DNA from: Theocolax elegans
Taxonomy: Eukaryota > Arthropoda > Insecta > Hymenoptera > Cerocephalidae
DNA: 64,000 nt
NCBI GenBank assembly: GCA_026168455.1
Contig: CM047428.1
Coordinates: forward strand, 83,718,594 to 83,782,593
Reading direction: 5' to 3'
A program made the position numbers and the translations under genes. Positions within the stretch are counted from its first letter, which is position 1. The number at the start of each line of letters is the position of its first letter. The notes beneath the pieces are model-generated. The model was not told the origin of the DNA. It searched no databases and was given only the letters and a program-made list of their open reading frames with translations. Positions 52,372 through 62,110 of the stretch are shown piece after piece.

Positions 52372-52416
52372 CTCCTTCTCCGGCGTGCATATCGCGTATC
52401 AAAGGCAAGCGATTTT
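52372..52416 (-). CDS. 45-nt internal exon after the PDZ domain
   Basis: This micro-exon ends at a strong donor (GGAG|GTAAGC). It enters and leaves in phase 1, so including or skipping it keeps the frame: it adds exactly 15 codons. It reads E-NRLPLIRDMHAGEG before the split codon that joins the exon at 26517. An in-frame TAA lies immediately upstream, so only the AG at 52417-52418 can serve as acceptor, and its pyrimidine tract is modest. A reading that starts at the internal ATG (MHAGEG) is possible but less economical. The symmetrical phase makes it a good cassette-exon candidate. No known motif is visible. Confidence 0.6.
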
Positions 52417-53411
52417 CTTTGCGTTAATAAATAATGCAAATCGAACGTTTTGCGTAAACTTGCACGTACATGTGTGCGTATACATGTGTGCGTGTGTGTG
52501 TGGATATATATTGTATAGCTTTGCTTCGTATGCAACGGTGTTAACGAGGTTAGGTTCGTCCTTAATTTATACTCTCTTTTGTCTCGCCACTGACAGTTCC
52601 TGACGTAACCAATTTCTTCTCTCTTTTTTTCTACCTCGAAGAAACAAATGACGAGTGAGGTTTGTGCGCATCTATACACGATAGCATTACACGATCTTCA
52701 GAGTTTTAAATGTGATGTTATACAATCAGAGTAAATGTACCAATTCTTGTGGATGGAAATCGGCTTTAGAAATTTTTAGATATGTTCTATTTGTAAGTTT
52801 CATTAAATATAAAAATTGATCACACTTTTTTTTACATTTTCTTCATTTTTGATGTAATATATTTATCTTTTATAGTATCGACACGAAATTCGTATCTGCA
52901 TTGTTGCGGTACCTGCCTCCCAATTCCACCTGATGTAAATTTTCACCTTCGTGTCTCGTCTATAGACAATAAATATATGAATCTGTAGTTTCTATTACTA
53001 CCTTTGTGAACACTATAAGGCTTGATATCAAATCCCTCTTCAAAATTATTTCCTAACAACAATTCAGCAATAAGTACTTTTTAAATTAAATTTTCCCTAC
53101 TCACAGGAGTAGAAGATACTTATAAATAATTATTTTAATATTTTAATTTGGTAACTAATTATCGTTAATTTATTATACTGTATTACGATACTGCATCAAG
53201 TTTTTTTTATTAATAACGAGAATTTTTGAAACATGTCAATTTATTTTTCATCAATGTTACAAATACGTACACCCGCACAATCTGGTACATTTACCCTATA
53301 TATATCTATGCACGTACGATCGTTAAAAAACTGTTAAAAACGAAGGAACTTTTTGCGCGAGGTATCATTTTTAAGCTCTGCGTTTTGGTAATTCTGCCGA
53401 ATACTCGCGCG

Positions 53412-53413
<2 letters not shown>

Positions 53414-53457
<44 letters not shown>

Positions 53458-53512
53458 CACGCACACACACGCACGCACACGCACACATCCATACAGACAC
53501 ACAGGCACACAG
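53414..53512. repeat. (CA)n / (GCACAC)n compound microsatellite
   Basis: About 18 CA units pass into GCACAC and ACAGGCAC variants. The overlapping open frames here are repeat artefacts. Confidence 0.95.
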
Positions 53513-55017
53513 GCACGTATATATAATGCTGATATTCTAATTGTAAAATTAATCGATGATTCGTTGGAACGCATTTAAACGAAATTTGAAATTTCATTTG
53601 AATTTCAATGCACATTCAACGATAACATAAAAACAGAAATTACATTGCATTTATTGGGATAAACAATTTGTAAATAACAGAATTAATTGCTTAATCCAAG
53701 TGAAAAAGTGAAATGCGTTCATTTGCCGTAAAATCGATTATTTTTTCAATAAAGATTTAAATAGACATGGCTGTAATTGTGCAATTGTCAATTAACCAAT
53801 ATAGGAGAACATCAAGAACATCGAGTGATAAGCTTCGTAAGAGTTAATCGATGTATAGATTTTTCAAGTATTATACATTTGCGTAATATGTTAATGCCGG
53901 TTATCGATGCGATTAGTATATAAACCGATTGCAAGGTATTTTACGTTAATCAGTAAACTCAAAAAAATATGTACGTAATTAAATTGCATGTTGAATGTCG
54001 ATAGTGTAAAATTCGATTAACGTTTACATATCCACCTCCGTAAAAATGTACATATGGTGTCTTGCATGGCTAAGGCAATGTCGTTGGTAATTAGTACACG
54101 GCGAGCCGGCGAACAGGAGCACACCATAAACTACCGTAAAAGTGCGGCAGTTAAATATAACGAATGACATTTAGTCAGGTACGATGAAACTATAGGTACA
54201 GGGCACATCCTGCCGTATTAACCGGTGGTAAAGATCGCGCACGAGCGGCGAGAATACGACTAGGATAGGTAATAAGTAAGTATAAAAAAAGTAATAAGAA
54301 GAGTCGTCGGGATCCGAGTGGATGTATAAAATAATAATGAATTTCTCACCAGATATTCCGATGAATCAAAAAGAGAAAATATCCATCTGACGGCAGTGAT
54401 ACACTCTAGTCGACAGTATGGTACGGTCGGGGAAATAGAGATAGGCAGGAAGAGAGGGAGGGAGACACCACACGACAAATAATCCTGCGAGAGAGGCGTC
54501 TGATAACCCGCTCGCTCTAGGTGTACATACCCACTTTCGACCTACTTTCGCCTCGTTTTCGAGTTCCACATTAATTACACATATATATATTATATATCCC
54601 GGGCACACGCGCACGCACACGCACGCACGCACGCACACATGGGTATAACATACACGTAATACACGTATGCACACTCGTCACATATTGCAATGTATGAAAA
54701 ATGAAAAACAAACACACAGATGTTGTGCACAAACCGTACCTAAATAACCAGGGTAAAAATGCGAATGCGAGCGCAGGCACGTGTCTACGATCCTGACATC
54801 GCGATCACACGCGTACCCTCATCCTTGCCGTCGGGAATGTCGCCCGTGCAGTTGGTACCGCGGTTGTTGTTATTCTTAGTTAACCGAGTCGCGCGAAAAA
54901 GATCGGCAGCCGAACTGACACGTATGTGCCGAGCGTCGTTGGCGCAACCTCGTGCCTGCCGGCCGCTCGCTCCTGCTGTTGCTGCATTCTCTCGAGAGAG
55001 TTCCACCTCCTACTCAC

Positions 55018-55130
55018 CTGGCGTCGTGTCGTGTCTACGCTACACTCACACTCGCACCGACGCTACAGCCAGACGAAGAGAGACCGAGAGACCGAGAGAG
55101 AGAGAAAGAGAAAGGATGACTGTACTCTAC
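55018..55130 (-). promoter_or_regulatory. Probable non-coding first exon and promoter
   Basis: A perfect splice donor (GCCAG|GTGAGT) at 55018 closes a CpG-rich, pyrimidine-tract-bearing stretch with no useful start codon, typical of a 5' UTR exon. An initiator-like ACAGTC lies near 55115-55125. Just downstream, inside 54760-55006, several short GC-rich frames are open, including one with a Gln-rich start, but none has convincing splice sites. It lies between the PDZ exons and the 52.4-kb exon, so it may drive a PDZ-less transcript of the same gene. Confidence 0.42.
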
Positions 55131-56136
55131 AGTACGTGTACACCGTACGTATATACACACGCGCGCACACACACACACACACCGTACACTCTCAGGAGTG
55201 TTATTTACCTGATGGCGAACCGGACAAGCACGATCGGTTACGGAACCTTCCGAGTCCCTCGAAGTGGGGGCATAACGTTAGAGTGCACGATAACTTGAAA
55301 ATACGTAGGTAAGTACGAACGTCGACTGTCGAGTGTCGAGTCGCAACTCGCAACTCGCAGTTGCATCGCGAGTTTGTTGGTCTCGAGTACATCGCGTACT
55401 CTCTTCAACTTTCGATGACCGTTCCACACAACTTTTAGATTATACGTCCACGGTTTATGCCCCTAATGTCACGCCTCAATTATTAGTACTTTTACGCATT
55501 TTAACATTTATCATCCTGCTTTACCGATCGAGTTTTATGCACTATTTTTACACGCCCTCCGTACGGTACTTTATATTTATTTGGACACACCAGTACTTAT
55601 TGCGGTTCTTTTTTTACTGAAAAGGCTTATGCCGCTCGACGATTTATTATACGACAATGATTCTTGCGACATTTCAAAAGGATTTACTACTATTTTTATT
55701 GACAGATCGTCGATAGATTGATTACAGAAATTCAATTCCAGTACGTAAATCATTGTAACAATACGGTACCCATTGTTTTTTTGCGTGTGGCCATCTGCAC
55801 ATGTGCATTTGGTTCTCACATTAACATTCATTAGCATAATTGATAATCATTCATATTATTATACGAATTATTAAATGTCTAGGTGTTTCGTAATGCTATA
55901 TTTGACAATTAGTAATCCCATCATTATTACGGGATTCAACAGTTTAACGCCGTTTAAGTATCAATTCTTCATAAAACATCGTGGATATACGAGTATGCGC
56001 GTTTCTTAACGAACGATTATATTGTAAGGAAGATCGAGAAAGGTCAAATCTCCAATTTCTACCCCATTTTCGAGTCTGTATATCCGTCTATACCGACACA
56101 CCTAAACCGACTTTGCAGCAATTGTGCGAGTGAGTG

Positions 56137-56139
<3 letters not shown>

Positions 56140-56175
<36 letters not shown>
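56140..56175. repeat. (AG)n microsatellite
   Basis: About 17 AG units, 100 bp before a purine tract ending in G12 (56278-56289). Confidence 0.93.
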
Positions 56176-56183
<8 letters not shown>

Positions 56184-57658
56184 AATGGTCTTTCAACGTG
56201 CGCGATTCGCTTAACACGAAAAGGCTCTCGCGAGTGAGCTCGAAACTTTATCGTCCAGAAGAGGAAGAGGAGGGAGAGGGGGGGGGGGGTAAGAAACCCT
56301 TGAAATTTAAGCGATCGAATACTCGAGGAACGTCACTTCGTGTAGATACGTTACGTGAATATACCTCGAGAACCGATACTTTGAAGTACAAGGATTTGCA
56401 TTTGCTTATTTCTCGCACAAATGCTTACCTTTCCTTATATTTAAGATTTTTAAGATATTTCAATATTTTTTCCGGATCGTGCGGTTGTTTCGTACTAGAT
56501 TACATTTCATCATGTATCTGTATACCGTATATTGCATTTCTGATATTAACTTGTTCTTTTGATTATTATTCAATGTTATATTTTCATTTGTAATTTTATT
56601 TATTATCCTTTTTTCATACGACCAAGAAAAATGATAGTATAAAATATCTTTGTACTATATTCGATCGAATAAGAAGAATTTGCGTCTCCAGATTAAAGGT
56701 AATTTATACGCTTTTTAATTCAATTGTTACAAACAGTTCAACTCAAAATTTTATATTACTTAAAAAAGTAATAATTAAGTATATCAACGGTTCGAAGCGC
56801 GTCGAACGAGAATATAATTAATGGAATAACGAGCGTTTCAATCGCGTATCCGATGACTCTGCAATATAAGGTTCGGTGTCATTACAATGACCTGCTTATC
56901 CATGTTCATTTTTCTTAAATTTTTATTTTCTTCATTTTGTACTCTTGCTCGTGTAATGAATACGCACTGCCATTATACAGCTATTGTACGTACATAGAAA
57001 GGGTGATATACCCTTCTGCGTTCGTGTAGCTCATAAACTTACAAAACATTCGTTATTCATCTTTCCTGACAACCGGCAAAATCTATATTTATCTGGAACC
57101 AATAATCAACGTACATCAAATTCTATCGACCCTATACGGATGTATGTTTAGACAGATCTATCCAAAAACAGACGTCAATCGTATAAAAAAATAGCACTGT
57201 ATATAGTAAAAATACAAACCCATATAAATATATATATGTATATAATCGCACGTTCTATTTCATGCGTTAACTGAAATTTTTCGATTTGGTAAACATTTTT
57301 AAAAATGACTAAATATTTAAAAAATATAATTACTTCTTTTGATTAAATATAATTTTATGATTTTCAATTACTTGATTTATTTAAGTAAATTTTAACTGCC
57401 GACTACATTTACCTTACTTTAATTGTGTAGTCATCTATGATACAGCAAATTACACTCTTTTTGTATTTGGCGAAAGATTTTGGGAACTTTTAGAAGCTAT
57501 ATTAATATTCTTGCAGCGTTTGTCACTGTAAATTCCATGGTAACGGTCCATAAATAAACGGTAACATAAATAAAAAGTGGCCGCTTCAACGGATGGATCA
57601 TATGTACTTATAATTAAATTCAAAGTATCTCTAACGCGCTGTATAGATGTCGACTTAC

Positions 57659-57716
57659 CCATTTTGTTGCCACTCCTCCGTCGAACTCGCAAACATATTG
57701 TTCTGGATTTGATGCA
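57659..57716 (-). CDS. PDZ exon, last beta strand
   Basis: A 58-nt exon with acceptor CTTGTCTGTTTCAG and a strong donor ATGG|GTAAGT; phase 0 in, phase 1 out. It reads CIKSRTICLRVRRRSGNKM. The TICLRVRRR stretch is the final PDZ beta strand following the helix in the previous exon, and the basic tail marks the end of the domain. The phase-1 exit is shared with the alternative first exon ending at 33083, and both fit downstream acceptors that require two nucleotides. The joined frame with the neighbouring exon leaves no frameshift or stop. Confidence rests on splice-site quality plus the fit to the PDZ pattern. Confidence 0.88.
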
Positions 57717-58893
57717 CTGAAACAGACAAGACGAATGCGCAGGGTCACTCAGAATTCCCTATATATTAGCACTGACCTCTTGTATATGCAGGTCAAATGT
57801 TACCATAGTTATAGGATAGATATTTTACAAATTTAATCTACCATTAGATTACGCACCGATTTACCGTAAATTTATTCCACAATCACTATATTACACAATT
57901 ACTTTACTCCAAAAGCAATTACAATGCTAAATTTTATTAATCTTGAGTTTACAAAGCAATCTGTATTGCATTACACTCGAATTAATTTAACGTAAGTTCT
58001 GTTCGCGACGTACTGCGAATACCGCTAACTAGGAGAGTGTTATACCTTTGGAACTCAAATTCTATTGTAACTTTGGACTGTCTTTTCTTACATAAAAATA
58101 TGAAAAAAGTTACCGTAACATAATATCATGGATTGATGTTACTTATAATGTAAAAATACCTTTCAAATCCGATGAAAAGAAAGCGCATTAAATACGTACA
58201 AACAATGAATAATAGATTATTAGTCTGCAATCTATAATCTATATCTATAAAAATAATTAAATTTTTAATCTAAAATTGCATTTGTATTTCTACTCATTTT
58301 TCTTTAGATCTAATTTCAAAATAAATTGACGTATTCCGGCTTGTCTCTTTTTAAAGTTGTATATTTCTATAATAAAACAATCAATCGTAATCTATAAGTA
58401 TTAGTTATATTGCTTATTATTATATTATATTATTATATAGCTTATAACTGTTATTACTCCCACAGGAATAAGTACGGTGGCAGCTTTCATATTGTTATAT
58501 AGAAAAACATATCTTAATGTTACGATGCAATCCATTTTCCAAAAGTACGACTATCCCAGTAAATTAAATATGTATAGTAATTACATTTAATTTCGATGCC
58601 GGATACCAATAACGTAAACCAACAGACAACAATAACCGTGCTGTCCAAAAAAGGAACATTACTTTCATTATTTTTCAAGAATGTGTACGTACTCCGGATT
58701 TTAATAAAATTTTAGTAACATCTGGACAATAAAGAAATATAATATGTATAAACTGGATTAAAGTAAAATTGGTGAATCTTGGTTGCGGAAACTCGACGGG
58801 CCTCAAGATTTACCGTTTCAAATAACTTTCGTGTACATAAGAGGAAAAAGAAAAAGAAGAAGTACAAGAAGGAGAAGAGGAAAAAGAGTTCAC

Positions 58894-59006
58894 CTGATGT
58901 ATGTGTTGTATTACTTCGTTCTGTGTCGCATTCTCGAGGGTTCGTCCGTTGACCTCGAGAATCTCGTCGCCTATCTCCAAACTGTCCGCGCTGTCCGCTG
59001 GTGAAC
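58894..59006 (-). CDS. PDZ-domain exon (GSPAD...GDEILEVNG core)
   Basis: A 113-nt exon with a good acceptor (GTGTGTCTCAG) and donor CAG|GTGAAC; phase 1 in, phase 0 out. It encodes SPADSADSLEIGDEILEVNG followed by RTLENATQNEVIQHIHQ. The GD(E)ILEVNG motif and the following helix beginning with N-A-T are diagnostic of the PDZ fold (strands 4-5 and the second helix, whose first residues select the ligand side chain). At helix position one the residue is Asn or Thr, not the class-I His, so ligand class cannot be assigned safely. The exon lacks the N-terminal GLGF-type loop, so the domain is spread over several exons. PDZ identity is very likely; the orthologue is unknown. Confidence 0.9.
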
Positions 59007-60113
59007 CTGAGACACACAAGCAATATTTATTTAATTAATTTCAACGAATAAACTTCACCGCTCATCATTACCATTTTTATTCATTACATTGTCAAACGGA
59101 GTTCTTTAACTTAATAACATCTATATGACACGCGTATCATGGAAATTTTATTTTATATTATATGAAGCAGTTTAATTCCTAGGTTATACTATAAAATAGT
59201 AGTTATTGTTGTACCGTTACAAAGGTATACGTTGAAAAGTGGAGCCACCGAAACAACTTCGATTCCAATAATGATTTTTAAACAGCAAAGCATAAACTAA
59301 TTCATCCGTTTCAAATAAAAGTGTCAAAATGTTTTAGTTTTACTGCAACGTAGGTTCCTCTACGCGGAAACCAAATGCGATAATTAATTTATCACGTGAA
59401 AAAAGGGCCACCCGATAATTAAGAAATGCTTGGGCCCGATAATTACAAGGCTCGAGTTCAGAAAAGATTTTACCAGCGTACGCAAGAACGAAAAAAATGG
59501 AGTGAATCTCATTATTTTCGCGCTCTATTCTTTGCGGCCAGAAGCGCAAACACGTTCTCCAAACTCGTTGAGATAAAGAGGGAGAGAAAAAGACTCTTTC
59601 CTAGTCGGTAATAAAATAGAAATAAAAAAAGAGTACATAGAAGAAAAGAAGAAAAAAAGCATGGGAGCGACTGATTTCACGGAAACAGTGGCTTTTGACC
59701 TTATGCCTTATACTATTCTTCGTTGCCAGCCGCAAGGGGCAAATACTGGAACAAGTACTACATAAACCCCGAAGAGGGAGAGGAAGAGAGATGAAGAGAG
59801 AGAGAGAGAAAGAGTGTGTGTGAGAGAGAAACGATGTACTTGAACGAAAAAACGACCGAGATAGAAAATATAGTGAATCGAAAGTCAAGCTTGAGAAATT
59901 TTAAAGGTTGAAAGACAGAAAAAGCATTACTTCATCGCAAATGTGATTATACGCGTACTATTAGAAATCGGTACTGTTTAAAATTATTTGCGAATTTTTT
60001 AAAACAATTCTTAAAATCTGTGTCTTTCACTTTTCATGACAGATATACTTATACATATATTTTTTTTAAGGTATAGATAATTTGGACTTTACCATAGCTT
60101 CAATAAATCTTAC

Positions 60114-60166
60114 CGTTGCAGGCAGTAAAAATTTTGACTAAGCAGTAAGTATTCGCATTGACCCAG
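60114..60166 (-). CDS. Candidate PDZ exon (strand before the GSPAD turn)
   Basis: This 53-nt stretch ends at a strong donor (AACG|GTAAGAT) and leaves phase 1, exactly what the exon at 59006 needs. Its frame reads TYCLVKIFTACN, and the split codon completes a Gly, giving VKIF-TACN-GSPAD. That matches the third beta strand and following turn of a PDZ domain (compare the generic FVKxIFPGSPA pattern). The weak point is the 5' boundary: the acceptor at 60166 has no clear pyrimidine tract, and an in-frame TAA lies just upstream. A better-looking acceptor (TTACTGCTTAG) would cut the exon to 24 nt and still keep KIFTACN in frame. The exon carrying the PDZ carboxylate-binding loop was not found upstream. 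Confidence 0.5.
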
Positions 60167-60293
60167 CTTTATCGTGAATTTTTCTGAGAAATTTTTTTGT
60201 TCGCATACAGTACTCTAAAATGTGTTCCTTAATACTTTCAAGTGAATGTGTTAATCCATTAAGGGAGTTCCATACTCAATTTTTGATGATTAA

Positions 60294-60556
60294 TTAATAA
60301 AATAGTAGAACCGTATGTGAAAAAATAAGAGAAGAAGCGCCTTCGTTTATTGGCAATCTAACTGTGTGCTGAGTTTTAGATTAAAATATTATTGCGTTTT
60401 CGAGAAAAGTCTTACCAAAAATATCAAATTTTTTCACCTCGTTGAGGTTAGGTTCACATTTTTGGTAAGACTTTTCTCAAAAACGCAATATAATTTTAAT
60501 CTGAATTTCGGCACACAGTTATATTATATCAATTTTTTCACATACTGTTTTATTAA
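60294..60556. repeat. Large imperfect hairpin / fold-back element
   Basis: A 63-bp arm (60360-60422) pairs with 60458-60520 with about seven mismatches, including a 21-bp perfect inner block (GAGAAAAGTCTTACCAAAAAT). Outer arms (60294-60326 and 60531-60556, TGTGAAAAAAT type) extend the palindrome, interrupted by a 33-nt insertion on the left. The loop ends in a small CCTC-GTT-GAGG hairpin. It could be a MITE or the source of a structured RNA. It lies just upstream (minus strand) of the candidate PDZ exon at 60166. Confidence 0.75.
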
Positions 60557-61080
60557 CAAATTTATTACTAATAATCGCGATTGCCGATAAGGTAGGGAGG
60601 ATAAATATTAACTATGGCACCCCGTTAACGTTTAAAACACGATAGCTTTCGAATTGTACAACAGCTCGTATTAAATATACATTTCACATACGTTGTTTTT
60701 TCAATTAATGTATGCAATACGATATCAATTGGTTGTAGCTATTAAAAATGATAAAATATGTAAAATTTAAGAAACAGTTAATTTTGTATAAGCCTAATCC
60801 AAAATAAAAGTGACGAGTCAGCAACTTTTTATTATACCATTGATTTTATTATTATTCAATGTTTCTAATAAAAGAAATTTTGATTTAGTAGTATACCTAT
60901 AATTGACATTGATTTTTCACTAAGAATTCGAAAAAAATATAAAATTCGAAGAATATTTTATCCCTACACCGTAGACGAGGAAGTAAATAAAAAGAGAAAT
61001 ATTATTTTTCACGTCTCAGCGAGAAAAAGGGTATAAAATTGTGAAGGTAATTTAAAATTCCAGGCCGCGAATCCTGGAAG

Positions 61081-61249
61081 AGCTCGAGAGCCCTTTTGGC
61101 CGTCCTCACCGTACGTGGAAAGGAAGATTCAGTAGTAAAACCAAGCGATACGGTCAGACGCGCCCTGGTTGTATCGGTAGCCGAGGCGCGTAAACCCGCA
61201 AAACCGAGAGCTCGGATAGCCACTGCAAGGCTGCAGTAGAGAGAGCCCC
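61081..61249 (-). CDS. Doubtful exon-like frame upstream of the PDZ exons
   Basis: Following CTACTGCAG and CCTTGCAG acceptor-like sites, the minus strand is open as AIRALGFAGLRASATDTTRA and RLTVSLGFTTESSFPRT, with a possible donor ACG|GTGAGG. SLGF recalls the PDZ carboxylate-binding loop, but the surrounding residues do not fit and no available donor leaves the phase needed by 60166 or 59006 with a sensible PDZ sequence. It stands out only as GC-rich open sequence in the right place. Confidence 0.15.
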
Positions 61250-61663
61250 AGACTCTATTCTCCCTTCGAAACTTTTATCCCGATCTAAGGGAATTAGTGG
61301 TTACACCCTGCCAAAGTCTTTCGATGCTACCAATAATTATTTAATATATTATTTTCGTGCCTCGTGGAAATTATCAAAATTTTAAGATATATTATTACAA
61401 TTTAACCTATTCATACGAGACAGAAAATTTCACAATATGATAGTGAGTCGCGATATTTTGCGGTACATCGTAGGTTTACGATATACGATTTGTACGATAC
61501 ACATCCGAATTCAATTATAGTTGCGATCAAAGTATACGAAAAATGTTGTTGAATATTTACATATTAACTAAATATTTTTTTATTTACTTATTAATAAATA
61601 GATTTATTACTTTATAATTTAATAATTAATAATTATTAGTTATTAACTTTTAATAATGTATGG

Positions 61664-62110
61664 ATCATTTCACGTCAACAGTTTGGATCGAAATTTTAAA
61701 ATGCACCAAATTTTAGGTACAGATTAGGAATGCAGTTTTCTTGCAAAACCAAAATAATTTTAGGTGCTGAAAATAATTTATTTAATAGTTATTCTAACCT
61801 CAAAAAGAAAGTTTTTTCATGTTTTTTTCAACAATAACTGTGTTCACAGCTATTTATTTCAAAAGCTATCAACTTTTACTATATAAAATTACACGCAGCA
61901 TTGGTTGCTAATTTTACCCAAAATTATCCTTTTGGATTAGAATTCTTAATCTCAAGGCTCAAACTAGAGTTCCACATTTATGTTTTAAATAAGGCGACTA
62001 CACCATCATTGATTTTTTCATTCAACAATCTAAGAAAAGATACTTGAAGCAATACCTTTCTATTAGTCTGCAGCTTGTAATTGGCCTGTAAATACATAAA
62101 AAGTTATGGT
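61664..62110. mobile_element. Diverged copy or fragment of the 26.58-kb TIR family
   Basis: TCATTTCACGTCAACAGTTT followed by AAAATTTTAAAATGCACCAA reproduces the 26.58-kb terminal repeat. Further in, ACTACACCATCATTGATTTT and CTATTAGTCTGCAGCTTGTA are the reverse complement of 27105-27185. The copy is therefore inverted relative to copy 1. The right end was not found, so its limit is approximate. Confidence 0.5.

Larger units (their letters stand above)
17542..60166 (-). other. Visible extent of a large PDZ-domain gene, minus strand (gene model)
   Basis: Nine short exons separated by introns of about 0.1 to 26 kb are linked only by conserved reading phase and GT-AG junctions. In transcription order they are 60166-60114, 59006-58894, 57716-57659, 52416-52372, 26517-26460, 24677-24596, 19387-19299, 17957-17828 and 17738-17542. 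The junction phases are 1,1,1,1,2,0,2,0 with phase 2 leaving the last exon, and every join is consistent. The product has a PDZ domain, then a charged helical segment, then a Ser/Pro/Gln-rich tail. PDZ domains bind C-terminal peptides and scaffold membrane or junction proteins, so an intracellular scaffold is inferred. I could not match it to a named family. The 5' exons and the last coding exon are not seen, and RNA-seq has not been consulted. Confidence 0.7.

Noticed and set aside
53306..53615. Cys/Val and His/Thr-rich ORFs
   Set aside because: Translations of the CA microsatellite, not genes.
54322..54400. Exon-like stretch with TGCCGTCAG acceptor and ATCTG|GTGAGA donor
   Set aside because: Neither open frame gives an exit phase compatible with the downstream exons; the sequence is AT-rich and unremarkable.
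58030..58060. AGGAGAGTGTTATACC resembling a MITE end
   Set aside because: Only about 16 bp match the MITE terminus and no second end or TTA pair was found.
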